A stretch of DNA of 64,000 nucleotides from Bacteroidota bacterium (GCA_018268085.1 JAFDXE010000018.1:1-64000); one strand, 5' to 3'. Positions 17,376-28,259 are shown, counted from the first letter of the stretch. Numbers and translations are program-made. Notes: generated by a model from the letters alone, not told the origin.

Positions 17376-18428
17376 ATGCCTGCACCAGGAGAAATGGAAG
17401 AAGAACTTTCTGAATCGGAATCGCTGTATGAAAAATTATCCATCGTAGTTACGAAAGGCCAGGAACCGTTACGTATTGATAAATTCTTAATGTCACGTAT
17501 TGAAGGCGCAACCAGGAATAAGATTCAACAGGCAATTGAAAACGACCTGGTGCTGGTAAACGATAAGCCTGTTAAAAGCAACTACAAAATAAAACCGCAC
17601 GATCGTATCATTATATTCGATAGCAATTCACCTGAATCATCTGAAATTATTCCACAGGATATTCCCCTGAAAATAGTATATGAAGATGACGACCTGTTTG
17701 TTATTGATAAACCGGTAGGCATGGTGGCACACCCCGGAAGCGGCAATCCAGACAAAACCCTGATCAATGCAGTGGCCTGGCATCTAAAACAAAACAACCC
17801 AACTATTGATGAAAGTATTTTACCGAGGTTTGGATTGGTTCATCGAATAGACAAAAACACCAGCGGACTGATTGTATTGGCTAAGACACAAAAAGCCATG
17901 AGCGATCTTGCTAAACAATTTTTCAATCACACCGTATATCGCAGGTATGTTGCATTGGTTTGGGGCGATTTTGAAGAAGATGAAGGAACGATCATTGCCC
18001 ATGTTGGAAGACACCAGCGTTTTCGCAAATTATTTACGGCTTATCCGGATGGTGAATACGGGAAAGATGCCATTACTCATTATAAGGTTTTAGAACGGTT
18101 TAATTACGTAACACTGGTTGAATGCAGGCTTGAAACCGGCAGAACTCACCAGATTCGTGTTCACATGCAATACATCGGACACCCGTTATTCAATGATGAA
18201 TTTTACGGTGGCGACAGGATTGTAAAAGGAACAGTGTACACAAAATACAAACAGTTTGTAGATAATTGTTTTGCGATTTGCCCCCGGCACGCCCTGCACG
18301 CTAAAGAACTCGGTTTCATACACCCGGTTACAAGAAAAGAAATGATGTTCAGCAGCGAATTGCCCGATGATATGCAGCAACTGATAGATAAATGGAGAAA
18401 GTACAGCCAGTTTAAAAGCCTGGAATAA
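17376..18428 (+). CDS. RluA-family 23S rRNA pseudouridine synthase
   Basis: A 350-residue protein from the ATG at 17376 (MPAPGEMEEEL); the longer open frame back to 17274 has no family-like sequence. Residues 30-80 form an S4 RNA-binding domain (LRIDKFLMSRIEGATRNKIQ). The catalytic domain follows, with HRIDKNTSGLIVLAKT and the catalytic Asp159, then VECRLETGRTHQIRVHMQYI and GHPLFNDEFYGG. The S4 domain plus catalytic domain matches RluD-type enzymes, which modify helix 69 of 23S rRNA, but the exact target is inference. Confidence 0.9.
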   Translation: MPAPGEMEEELSESESLYEKLSIVVTKGQEPLRIDKFLMSRIEGATRNKIQQAIENDLVLVNDKPVKSNYKIKPHDRIIIFDSNSPESSEIIPQDIPLKIVYEDDDLFVIDKPVGMVAHPGSGNPDKTLINAVAWHLKQNNPTIDESILPRFGLVHRIDKNTSGLIVLAKTQKAMSDLAKQFFNHTVYRRYVALVWGDFEEDEGTIIAHVGRHQRFRKLFTAYPDGEYGKDAITHYKVLERFNYVTLVECRLETGRTHQIRVHMQYIGHPLFNDEFYGGDRIVKGTVYTKYKQFVDNCFAICPRHALHAKELGFIHPVTRKEMMFSSELPDDMQQLIDKWRKYSQFKSLE

Positions 18429-18442
18429 TTCAGCGGCTATCC

Positions 18443-18844
18443 CTAACCGGTATCTTCTTTGGTTTCTTTTAATTCAACCTCCCGGAGATCAGCTTCCATT
18501 TTTTCTTTCTTCATGCCCACCCTGATCAGTAAGAACAGGCTCATGTATATATTCGCTATCCACACCAAGGCAAATCCCCCGATAAGATAACCCCGCCAAT
18601 CGGGAAACAACAGGTGATACCTTGTAATGGCAAGGAAAAATATCGTAACGTAATGACTAAAACAATATTCACAGGTAAATAAATAAAAGAATTTCCTGTG
18701 GAGCAGTGTGCGGCATGATGTAGATTTTTTTACGCAGTATTCTCTTGGTTCACGGAACACTTCTTCGTGGGTGACCGTCCAGGCAATGCACGCAACCGGT
18801 ATGGCAAGAATAAAAAGATAAATGAGCTGCTGTTGAAGTGGCAT
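18443..18844 (-). CDS. Small membrane protein with a CxxCxSH motif, unknown function
   Basis: A 133-residue protein with about three hydrophobic segments (residues 6-25, 60-77 and 85-110). Four cysteines and a histidine cluster between the first two: YCVKKSTSC, then LFTCEYCFSHY. The CxxCxSH arrangement just before a membrane helix suggests a metal or structural site. The C-terminal 25 residues are charged (KKEKMEADLREVELKETKED). I do not recognise a named family. It converges on the pseudouridine synthase gene with a 14-base gap. Confidence 0.6.
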   Translation of the reverse strand: MPLQQQLIYLFILAIPVACIAWTVTHEEVFREPREYCVKKSTSCRTLLHRKFFYLFTCEYCFSHYVTIFFLAITRYHLLFPDWRGYLIGGFALVWIANIYMSLFLLIRVGMKKEKMEADLREVELKETKEDTG

Positions 18845-19028
18845 GAAGGAGAGTGAGCAAACGGGGTTCCAGTTTTTTGAGTAAGGCGTTACACGAATCA
18901 GGTAATACTTTAAATAACACGAATTATACTGGCATGAACATTTTCTTCAGGTTCTAATTGAATCGTTCTTTATATTTATTGTTCACGGTTCAATCCGTTG
19001 AGAAAAATCATGTAAAAAAACGTCGCCC

Positions 19029-19952
19029 TCAATAAAAATCAAACAAGGTAGCCGTAAACACGCCCCGCTCCCGCTTCTTAAATATCGCTTTCCAGTTGCC
19101 ATTGTACCGGATCAGCACCGGCACGGTTAACTGCTGAAACCTGCCCATTTGCACTTCCATACTCACTTTAAAATCATACACACCGGCATCATAACTCAGT
19201 ACATAATTCCTGGCAACCACTTCATACGTGCTGTCGTTGAACCAGGTTGTCATTTCATCAACCACCACGGCATCTTCTTTGCCTGGTTTTACTTTCTGTT
19301 TAAAAATATAACAACTGGTTCCGTTATAAGCATCAAAGTCGATACTCATGTCGTACCGATCTGCAATATCATCATCATAGATCGCCGTTTTATTACTCAT
19401 GAATGGTAAACCGGAAATTCTTTTGCCCGGGTTAAAAAACAACATTTTTAATTGTTGCTTATGTTTTTCCATGCCTGATTTTCCTTCTGTTGAAAATTCT
19501 GTTCCTTTTACAATATTGGTTTCATTACACACGCTGTCTTTTGTAAAAAACAGGGAAGCATACATCTGTGCGGTGTAATAATTGAATTCATGCTGATCGT
19601 CGTATATATCACCGGTGGTAGTTTCCTCAAGTGTTTCCATCCTACGGCAATTTGCTGAACGGATTTGCCTTGTTTTACTGTGCAGGGATGCCAGCAGGTC
19701 ACCGTTTTTCTTTAACATCCGGATATCATTGATGGCCGAAAAATTAAGTATGCGCAGGTTCCGGAATGCTTTATAAAAACTACTGTCGTTTTTAACGTGT
19801 TCTATAAATGAAGCAACATTCAGCTTATTATTCAGTACCAGGTTGTGGAGTGTAATAACTTTCTTTCCTACTTCTATGGTTGAATCGGGCTTTGCCTGTG
19901 CAGTTGCAAAGAAACCGATCAACACAAAAAAAGGTATGAAAATAATCTTCAT
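19029..19952 (-). CDS. Exported protein of unknown function
   Basis: A 307-residue protein with a signal peptide (MKIIFIPFFVLIGFFATAQA). The mature part is mixed alpha/beta, with segments such as RNLRILNFSAINDIRMLKKN, NGTSCYIFKQKVKPGKED and YDFKVSMEVQMGRFQQL. No lipobox, membrane helix or T9SS tail is seen, so it is probably periplasmic or anchored through partners. No catalytic motif or family was recognised. It stands alone, 76 bases downstream of the def stop on the same strand. Confidence 0.7.
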   Translation of the reverse strand: MKIIFIPFFVLIGFFATAQAKPDSTIEVGKKVITLHNLVLNNKLNVASFIEHVKNDSSFYKAFRNLRILNFSAINDIRMLKKNGDLLASLHSKTRQIRSANCRRMETLEETTTGDIYDDQHEFNYYTAQMYASLFFTKDSVCNETNIVKGTEFSTEGKSGMEKHKQQLKMLFFNPGKRISGLPFMSNKTAIYDDDIADRYDMSIDFDAYNGTSCYIFKQKVKPGKEDAVVVDEMTTWFNDSTYEVVARNYVLSYDAGVYDFKVSMEVQMGRFQQLTVPVLIRYNGNWKAIFKKRERGVFTATLFDFY

Positions 19953-20027
19953 ACCTGCAAATGTAAAATCAATTTAAACAATATATAGCTTTAAGCAAGG
20001 GAGCATTTGAACGCTCTTCCCGGTTTA

Positions 20028-20606
20028 TCATTTAGGGAACAGCATCCGGTAATCCACTTTTACTTTTCCTTTACTGATATCATCCAGCTTTCTTTTTAAT
20101 AATGTTCTTTTAAGCGGCTTTATGTAATCAATAAATAATTTCCCGTCTATATGATCGTATTCATGCAAAATAATACGACCGGTAATTCCATTAAATGTTT
20201 TTGTATGCGTAACAAAGTGCTCATCTGCATATTCTATGGTAACAGATTCGCTACGCATGATGTCTTCCCGTATTTTTGGAATGCTTAAGCAGCCTTCATT
20301 GTAACTCCATTCGTTTCCATTGAGTGATTTAATATGAGCGTTAATGAACACTGCTTTAAACCCCGGTTCATCAGGATATTTTCCTTTCTCCTCTTCCTCC
20401 TGGTTGGCAAAAATCTGTGTACTATCAACCACAAACAAACGAATGTCTTTATTAACCTGTGGTGCAGCCAATCCCACTCCATTGCTGTTATACATGGTTT
20501 CCCACATATCTTCTATTAATTTCTGTAAGCCAGGGTATTCGGGTGTAATATCAACACCGGTTTTTCTTAATACCGGTGAACCGTATGCAACAATCGGAAG
20601 AATCAT
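20028..20606 (-). CDS. def: Peptide deformylase
   Basis: Removes the formyl group from the N-terminal methionine of new proteins. All three family motifs are present in order: GVGLAAPQ (residues 43-50), EGCLS (104-108, metal-ligand Cys106) and HEYDH (148-152, two His ligands and the catalytic Glu). At 192 residues it is of normal length. A loop rich in Glu (NQEEEEKGKYPDE) is inserted between motifs 1 and 2, as often in Bacteroidota. It is the third gene of a ubiA-ruvX-def run on the minus strand. Confidence 0.97.
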   Translation of the reverse strand: MILPIVAYGSPVLRKTGVDITPEYPGLQKLIEDMWETMYNSNGVGLAAPQVNKDIRLFVVDSTQIFANQEEEEKGKYPDEPGFKAVFINAHIKSLNGNEWSYNEGCLSIPKIREDIMRSESVTIEYADEHFVTHTKTFNGITGRIILHEYDHIDGKLFIDYIKPLKRTLLKRKLDDISKGKVKVDYRMLFPK

Positions 20607-20687
20607 GTTTTATTTATTATGTAAAAAATCAGATGCAAATATACTGAATGTTGGGTGCAGGCGATTCATTCAAAGGTTAACAGCATA

Positions 20688-21098
20688 CTAATTACTGGCC
20701 AGGTATTCCTGCAACATGATGGTAGCCGCAATTTCATCCAGTATTTTTTTGTCACGCCTGTCTTTTTTCTTCATCCCCATTTCAATCATCGCATCTTTTG
20801 CCATCTTTGAAGTAAACCGTTCATCTACATCCTTCACGGGTATTGCAGGGAATTCTTTTTTTATTTTATCGATGGCAGCCTGGGCCGGCTTAGTTCCATG
20901 TGTATCGGATTCATCCCAATTCTTAGGCAATCCCACAATGATCAATTCCACCTGTTCTGACAGCAAATATTTTTTCAGAAAAGGAATCAGTTCCTTTGAA
21001 TCAATGGTGGTTAACCCGGTAGCAATAATTTTCAGCGGGTCGGTAACGGCAATGCCTGTTCGTTTAACGCCATAATCAATTGCCATTATTCTTGCCAT
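20688..21098 (-). CDS. ruvX: RuvX/YqgF family RNase H-fold nuclease
   Basis: A 136-residue YqgF family protein, needed for 16S rRNA 5' end processing and proposed as a Holliday junction resolvase. IMAIDYGVKRTGIAVTDP contains the first catalytic Asp (residue 8). IIVGLPKNWDES and VDERFTSKMA carry the second acidic residue, and DEIAATIMLQEYL at the C-terminus carries the third. It is complete and of normal length. It starts 4 bases after the prenyltransferase stop and is followed 81 bases later by def. Confidence 0.95.
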   Translation of the reverse strand: MARIMAIDYGVKRTGIAVTDPLKIIATGLTTIDSKELIPFLKKYLLSEQVELIIVGLPKNWDESDTHGTKPAQAAIDKIKKEFPAIPVKDVDERFTSKMAKDAMIEMGMKKKDRRDKKILDEIAATIMLQEYLASN

Positions 21099-21102
21099 GT
21101 AA

Positions 21103-22056
21103 TTATTTTATGAAAAGATCGAGTAATACAAATACAGCAAATACAACAGATGCAATTCCGTTGGCTGTCATAAATGCCAGGTTTACCCTCCGCAGATCGT
21201 TTGGTTTTACAACAGAATGCTGGTACAGCAACATGCCGGCAAATACTGCAACACCACTCCAATACCAGGTGCCGAACTTTCCGTACACACCTGCATATAC
21301 CACACAGGCTGCGGAAAGCAGGTGTAACAATTCAGATACCCGCAATGCTTTACCTTTTCCAATTGCCGCAGGAATGGAATGCAACTGGTTACTGCGATCA
21401 AATTCTTCATCCTGCAATGCATAAATGATATCAAAGCCGCTAACCCAGAAAATTACAGCGAAAGAAAACAAAAGCGGCAAAAGTGCAAATGCACCGGTTA
21501 CTGCAAGATAGGCGCCGATGGGTGCAAGGCTCAATCCAACACCCAATACCAAATGACATAAAGCGGTAAACCTTTTTGTATAACTGTAAAAAAGAATTAC
21601 AAATAAAGCTACCGGCGACAGGTAGAAGCAGATCCGGTTTATGGAAAAGGTGCAGGCTATGAATGATATACAACAAACAATAACGAATAATAAAGCACTG
21701 TTGCTTTTAATGATCCCCTGCGGAATTTCCCTGATGGCTGTACGGGGATTTCTGGCATCAAAGCTTCTGTCGAGATAACGATTGAATGCCATTGCAGCAC
21801 TGCGTGCGAAAACCATGCATAATATAACGGCAATGAATACGGGCAAATATCGTACGGTTGGCGGTGCCGAATTCACCTGGCTATTGATTGATTCATGATG
21901 CAAAACACCCAGGAAAAATCCAATAATGGCAAAGGGCATCGCAAATATGGTATGCGAAAATTTAATTAAGGAAAGATAATTTTTTACCGTATTCAAGAAA
22001 TAGGTTTTATTTTTTCTTCTATCAATCTCATTACAAAAATCATTGTAACCGTTCAT
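21103..22056 (-). CDS. UbiA-like prenyltransferase
   Basis: An integral membrane prenyltransferase of 317 residues, start at the ATG at 22056 (a GTG lies immediately upstream). The first Asp-rich motif NRYLDRSFD (92-100, NxxxDxxxD) and the second, YALQDEEFDRSN, which bind Mg-diphosphate of the prenyl donor, are both intact. About eight hydrophobic helices are visible. In quinone synthesis such enzymes prenylate 4-hydroxybenzoate or a menaquinone precursor. A role in menaquinone synthesis is likely in Bacteroidota, but the substrate cannot be read from sequence. It heads the run with ruvX and def. Confidence 0.88.
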   Translation of the reverse strand: MNGYNDFCNEIDRRKNKTYFLNTVKNYLSLIKFSHTIFAMPFAIIGFFLGVLHHESINSQVNSAPPTVRYLPVFIAVILCMVFARSAAMAFNRYLDRSFDARNPRTAIREIPQGIIKSNSALLFVIVCCISFIACTFSINRICFYLSPVALFVILFYSYTKRFTALCHLVLGVGLSLAPIGAYLAVTGAFALLPLLFSFAVIFWVSGFDIIYALQDEEFDRSNQLHSIPAAIGKGKALRVSELLHLLSAACVVYAGVYGKFGTWYWSGVAVFAGMLLYQHSVVKPNDLRRVNLAFMTANGIASVVFAVFVLLDLFIK

Positions 22057-22079
22057 CACACAACTTCACATCAGCCATC

Positions 22080-22180
22080 TTCAATTCAACATTCATAATT
22101 CAACATTCATCATTCACAATTCAACATTCATCATTCATAATTCATAATTCATCATTCATAATTCATAATCATCATTCACC
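22080..22180. repeat. Degenerate ATTCATAATTCA-type tandem repeat
   Basis: About 100 bases made of interleaved ATTCATAATTCA, ATTCATCATTCA and ATTCAACATTCA units with a basic period of 9-10 bases. On the minus strand it reads GAATTATGAATGATGAAT and so on. It sits between the SpoU methyltransferase gene and the prenyltransferase gene, starts inside the last codons of the former, and ends about 24 bases before the start of the latter. Confidence 0.8.
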
Positions 22181-22715
22181 CTTCAGCCTTCATCCTCCCC
22201 CGCACAATTTCCCACAATACTACACCCGCTGCTGTTGCAATATTCAAAGAATGTTTCATTCCCAATTGCGGAATTTCAATACAACCATCGCACTGCAAAA
22301 TCGTTTCCTGTTCAACACCCGTAACTTCATTACCGAAAATAACCGCAATTTTATCACTTGCATTAAACAGGGCCTTTTCAAGCGAAATACTATTTTGTAC
22401 CTGTTCCACCGCATACACGGTGTATCCCTCCGATTTCAGGAAGGCAATGGCTTCTCTTGCATTGTCAAAATATTTCCAATCTACCGTGTCTTCTGCGCCC
22501 AGCGCTGTTTTTTTAATTTCCTTATGCGGAGGTTTTGCCGTGTAGCCTGTAATAAATACTGCTTCCAGTAAAAATGCATCTGCGGTTCTGAATACGCTAC
22601 CTACATTATAAGCACTCCGTATATTTTCCAGCACGGCAATCACGGGCGTTTTTACAGAGCGTTTAAATTCTGCAACTGTTTTGCGATTCAATTCTGCCAT
22701 GCTCAATTTCTGCAT
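22176..22715 (-). CDS. TrmH/SpoU family RNA 2'-O-methyltransferase
   Basis: A 179-residue SPOUT-superfamily methyltransferase. Motif 1 is PVIAVLENIRSAYNVGSVFR (NxxNxGxxxR type), motif 2 is KIAVIFGNEVTGVEQ, and motif 3 is CIEIPQLGMKHSLNIATAAG, which forms the trefoil-knot SAM site. No extra RNA-binding domain is present, so it resembles the minimal tRNA-type (TrmH/TrmL-like) enzymes. The target nucleotide is unknown. The last codons (GRMKAEG) run into the ATTCAT-type repeat, so the C-terminus may have been altered by repeat insertion. Confidence 0.88.
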   Translation of the reverse strand: MQKLSMAELNRKTVAEFKRSVKTPVIAVLENIRSAYNVGSVFRTADAFLLEAVFITGYTAKPPHKEIKKTALGAEDTVDWKYFDNAREAIAFLKSEGYTVYAVEQVQNSISLEKALFNASDKIAVIFGNEVTGVEQETILQCDGCIEIPQLGMKHSLNIATAAGVVLWEIVRGRMKAEG

Positions 22716-22917
22716 CCGGCAAAATTAAGGTGTGAGGGAGTAATATTAAAATCGTTTAAGCGCTTTACGGCGGGTATAAGAATATGAGTATGTGGAAGCA
22801 GTTTATTTTTTAACCATCAATATATCCCCGGTCAGCTTCTGTTGCGTCGCACACTTCAACAAACGTGCAAGGCCGGGCTATTCTATGGGGCTGAGTGGTT
22901 AAACGCTCAACGTCCTA

Positions 22918-22985
22918 AAATGCTAAACTTCTTCCTGCGGAAAGACATCGGAAATGCTCAACTTCTTTCTACGGAAAGACATTGA
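22918..22985. repeat. Two tandem copies of a 34-bp unit
   Basis: Copy 1 (22918-22951) and copy 2 (22952-22985) both begin AAATGCT and share CTTCTT and CGGAAAGACAT; they differ at about five positions. They lie in the 280-bp gap between pyrG (stop at 22996) and the SpoU methyltransferase gene. The second copy ends 10 bases from the pyrG stop. The rest of this gap shows nothing recognisable. Confidence 0.8.
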
Positions 22986-22995
22986 GCGAAATACT

Positions 22996-24645
<1,650 letters not shown>

Positions 24646-25025
24646 TTATATAAGAATTACAATGTTAATTCATCAATCATCAATACCGGTATAAACCAAA
24701 CGCACGGTAAACGCCAGTCCCCAAATGCGGAACTTAATTAATATATACTCAGTACTTTTTGAAAAACTTAATGACCGGAGAAGAATAGAAATATCCTAGA
24801 GGTCATGCAAAGATAATATGAATATTTGGCTGAGCGAAATAAGCCATGCTTTTTTTGAAAAAAAACAGTTCCCCGTGTTATTTTTTCCATTCCAATAATA
24901 AAAAAGTGCATGTATCATCCCGGCTACCAAACAACTTCATAAAAACCGGCAGCCTGATAATATCTTATTTATTAATTTGTTGCCAGGGTAATGCATAGAA
25001 TGAAAAGTCCTTTCACCAGGTAATA
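24646..25025. other. 380-bp gap between pyrG and hldD
   Basis: No coding frame is supportable. The region is AT-rich. The part next to pyrG holds a good minus-strand -7 box (24808-24815). I see no terminator hairpin downstream of hldD and no RNA gene. Confidence 0.5.
24808..24815 (-). promoter_or_regulatory. Candidate -7 promoter element for pyrG
   Basis: TATCTTTG on the minus strand matches TAnnTTTG exactly. A TTTCG lies about 19 bases further upstream, close to the expected -33 position. The predicted leader to the pyrG ATG is about 155 bases. Confidence 0.5.
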
Positions 25026-26015
25026 TCAATAATAAGTATTGGTTAACAGGTAATTTTTTACATAATCTTCCACTCCTTCTTCCAGCGAATAAAACTTTTC
25101 AGTATAGCCGGCCGCTCGCAGTTTTTCCATATTGGCTTCTGTAAAATACTGGTAGGTTTCTCTTATATCCGCGGGCATATCAATAAAATCAATATTCACC
25201 GGTATGTCCATAGCATTATATGTTGCGGTTACCAGGTCGATGAATGTCCTGGCTTTGCCCGTACCAAGATTATAGATGGCAGATGAAATTGTATCACATC
25301 CATTCATTAACCATGCACATACTTTGATCACATCCTTTACATAAATAAAATCCCTCAACTGCTCACCATCCTTATATCCTCTTTTGTGTGATTTAAATAA
25401 TTTTACGATCCCGTTATTCTGCACTTGTCCGAACGCATGAAAAATCACACTCGCCATTCTTTTTTTATGATATTCATTTGGGCCATATACATTAAAGAAT
25501 TTAAGCCCGGCCCAGAATGGCGGATGATCTTCCTGGTGCAGCATCCATTTATCAAATTCATTTTTGGAAACACCGTAAGGATTTAAAGGGATGAGTTTGT
25601 CGGAGAGCGCATGATCGTCATCGTATCCAAGTTTACCATCACCATACGTTGCAGCAGAGGACGCATATACCAAAGGCACATTGTTGATGGTACAGTAATT
25701 CCATATTTTTTTTGAATACTCAACATTCAGGTGCTGGTGAATCACATAATTAAATTCGGTGGTGTCTGTTCTTGCGCCGAGATGAAAAACAAAATCCACT
25801 TTTGGTTGCTCTATATTCAGCCATTCAAAAAAATTCTCTCTTTCTATTCTTACGGTGTACTTTTTATGTATAAGATTGAGTTCTTTGTCTTCCCGGTCGA
25901 ATTCATCTACCAGCAATAAATTTTCATACCCTTTTTCATTCAGGTATCCAACCAGGCAACTGCCGATAAAGCCGGCGGCACCCGTAATAACAATTGTTGC
26001 GTTTTTGTTCATCAT
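25026..26015 (-). CDS. hldD: ADP-L-glycero-D-manno-heptose 6-epimerase
   Basis: Epimerises ADP-D-glycero-manno-heptose to the L-glycero form used for the LPS inner core. It is an extended SDR of 329 residues. The NAD-binding glycine motif is TGAAGFIGSCL near the N-terminus, VYASSAATYGDG carries the catalytic Ser/Thr, and NPYGVSKNEFD carries Tyr and Lys (YxxxK). FNVYGPNEYHKKRMASV is characteristic of the RfaD/HldD branch. It starts 3 bases after the purL stop, so both probably share one transcript. A glycosyltransferase 9 gene at 57114, a heptosyltransferase-type family, fits the same pathway. Confidence 0.92.
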   Translation of the reverse strand: MMNKNATIVITGAAGFIGSCLVGYLNEKGYENLLLVDEFDREDKELNLIHKKYTVRIERENFFEWLNIEQPKVDFVFHLGARTDTTEFNYVIHQHLNVEYSKKIWNYCTINNVPLVYASSAATYGDGKLGYDDDHALSDKLIPLNPYGVSKNEFDKWMLHQEDHPPFWAGLKFFNVYGPNEYHKKRMASVIFHAFGQVQNNGIVKLFKSHKRGYKDGEQLRDFIYVKDVIKVCAWLMNGCDTISSAIYNLGTGKARTFIDLVTATYNAMDIPVNIDFIDMPADIRETYQYFTEANMEKLRAAGYTEKFYSLEEGVEDYVKNYLLTNTYY

Positions 26016-26018
26016 ATT

Positions 26019-28259
26019 TTATAGTGCTGAGAGGGCCTGTTCGTTCTCCTGCTTTTTAAGTATGGAAGCAATTGCCTCTTCGTATTTCGTTTTCCAGTTG
26101 AGGATGGAACCCCAGTTCTGAGATTCAATGATAATATCTCCGGAAGTTACTTTACCCAAAACAGTAAATGGAACGTTGAGATTAGATATATGATCAGTGA
26201 ATGATTGCTGTTTAGCTGCAGGAACGGATACAACGATCCTGCCCTGTGCTTCTCCAAACAGGTAAGCATCTTTACGGTAACGGGCATCAATAGCCGAAAG
26301 TTCAAATCCCAGTTCGTTGTGAAAGCCGCTTTCCGTTAACGTAATAAACAAACCACCTTCGCTCACATCATGGGCAGAATGTATGAGCTTGTGCCTGATG
26401 AGAGAAGCCACCGCCTGCTGAATTGTAAACTCTTCATCGAGGTTAAAGTAAGGCGCAGGTGAGTATGGTATACCTGCAATCTTATGGAGATATTCAGAAG
26501 AAGCAATATCATTCCTGTGTTCTCCTATCATGTAAATGATATCCCCGGCAGCAGTATAGCTCAAAGTCATTTTATCATCCACATTATCCAGCAAACCCAC
26601 CATTCCGATTGTAGGCGTAGGATATACGGGGCCGTCCGGCGACTGATTGTAAAAACTAACATTTCCGCCGGTTACAGGCGTATCAAATTTTACACAGGCA
26701 GTGCCCATACCTTTAATGGCATGTACAAATTGGTAGTACACTTCCGGATCATAAGGATTGCCGAAGTTGAGGCAATTGGTAACACCCAGTGGCTGGCCGC
26801 CGCTGCATACGATATTGCGTGCGGCTTCTGCAACTGCGATCATAGCACCTTTGTATGGGTCGGCATATACATAGCGGCTATTGCAATCTGTAGTTAAGGC
26901 CAATCCTTTGTTTGTAGGTTTTGCAATAACAATAGCTGCGTCTGATGGGGCATTCGTACTACAGTTACCGGCGCCTACCATGCTATCATACTGTTCATAA
27001 ACCCAACGCTTACTCGCAATATTGGGCAGTTGAATTAATTGAGATGCTACCGACTGAAGATCGGAAGGAACAGGAACAGTATCAGCATTAAACAGGTTTA
27101 CCTGTTCAAGATATTTTGGTTCAGCAAACGGGCGGTTATATTGCGGTGCGCCGCCGCCCAATACTAATTCTGCAGCAGGAATTTCCGCTTCAAAGTGATC
27201 GCCCATATAGAAATTCAGCAACCCGTCATCAGTAACATCTCCGATATGGCTGCAGGGCAAATCCCATTTATCAAATACTTTCAATACATCTTCTTCTCTT
27301 CCTTTCTGCACAACAATGAGCATTCTCTCCTGGCTTTCGCTTAGCAAGAGTTCCCATGCTTTCATATCTTTCTGGCGGGTTGGTACTTTATCCAATTGGA
27401 TGTTCATGCCGGCATTGCCCTTTGCACTCATTTCTGCTGTTGAGCAAATTATACCTGCTGCTCCCATGTCCTGCATGCCTACCACGGCACCTGTTTGAAT
27501 AACTTCCAGGCAGGCTTCCAGTAATTTTTTTTCCTGGAAAGGATCACCAACCTGTACGGCTGGAAGATCCTCCACACTGTCTTCCGTAATTTCAGCACTT
27601 GCAAACGATGCCCCGCCAATACCATCTTTTCCTGTTGCACTGCCTACAAAAAAAACAGGATTGCCAACGCCTTCAGCAGTTGCAGAAACTGTTTCTCCTT
27701 TTTTTACAATGCCCACACTCATGGCATTAACTAACGGGTTCGTATGATAGCAGTCTTCAAAATAAATTTCTCCGCCAACAGTTGGTACGCCGAAACAGTT
27801 ACCGTAATGACCAATACCATGTACAACGCCTGCAAGTAAATGTTGTGTTTTGGGATCGTTTAAGTTGCCGAACCGAAGAGAGTTTAAGGATGCAATCGGC
27901 CTTGCGCCCATTGTAAATATATCGCGGTTAATGCCGCCCACTCCGGTTGCAGCCCCCTGGAACGGTTCAATAGCAGAAGGATGATTATGCGATTCAATTT
28001 TAAACACCACACCATATCCGTCACCGATATCCATCAGGCCTGCATTTTCTTCACCGGCTTTCACCAGCATTTTCTTCCCTTCCCTGGGTAATGTTTTTAA
28101 CCACTTAATTGAATTTTTATAGCTGCAGTGTTCGCTCCACATACCACTGAAAGCACAAAGCTCAGTGAAATTCGGTGTGCGTCCGAGCTTCTGTTTTATG
28201 AGTTCAAACTCTTCTGCTGTAATTCTTAATTGCGCTGCTGTTGATGCGGTTATTTCCAT
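26019..28259 (-). CDS. purL: Phosphoribosylformylglycinamidine synthase subunit PurL
   Basis: Fourth step of purine synthesis: FGAR to FGAM using ATP and ammonia delivered by PurQ. The length of 746 residues is typical of the small (PurL-II) form, which works with separate PurS and PurQ; neither is in the window. The motifs EHCSYKNSIKWLKTLP, ESHNHPSAIEPFQGAATGVG, GIGHYGNCFGVPTVGGE and GGNVSFYNQSP are diagnostic. A -7 box lies about 30 bases upstream. It leads a two-gene operon with hldD. Confidence 0.97.
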   Translation of the reverse strand: MEITASTAAQLRITAEEFELIKQKLGRTPNFTELCAFSGMWSEHCSYKNSIKWLKTLPREGKKMLVKAGEENAGLMDIGDGYGVVFKIESHNHPSAIEPFQGAATGVGGINRDIFTMGARPIASLNSLRFGNLNDPKTQHLLAGVVHGIGHYGNCFGVPTVGGEIYFEDCYHTNPLVNAMSVGIVKKGETVSATAEGVGNPVFFVGSATGKDGIGGASFASAEITEDSVEDLPAVQVGDPFQEKKLLEACLEVIQTGAVVGMQDMGAAGIICSTAEMSAKGNAGMNIQLDKVPTRQKDMKAWELLLSESQERMLIVVQKGREEDVLKVFDKWDLPCSHIGDVTDDGLLNFYMGDHFEAEIPAAELVLGGGAPQYNRPFAEPKYLEQVNLFNADTVPVPSDLQSVASQLIQLPNIASKRWVYEQYDSMVGAGNCSTNAPSDAAIVIAKPTNKGLALTTDCNSRYVYADPYKGAMIAVAEAARNIVCSGGQPLGVTNCLNFGNPYDPEVYYQFVHAIKGMGTACVKFDTPVTGGNVSFYNQSPDGPVYPTPTIGMVGLLDNVDDKMTLSYTAAGDIIYMIGEHRNDIASSEYLHKIAGIPYSPAPYFNLDEEFTIQQAVASLIRHKLIHSAHDVSEGGLFITLTESGFHNELGFELSAIDARYRKDAYLFGEAQGRIVVSVPAAKQQSFTDHISNLNVPFTVLGKVTSGDIIIESQNWGSILNWKTKYEEAIASILKKQENEQALSAL

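Noticed and set aside
22080..22180. Insertion sequence or transposon end
   Set aside because: The tract is a simple interleaved repeat with no transposase gene, terminal inverted repeats or target duplication.
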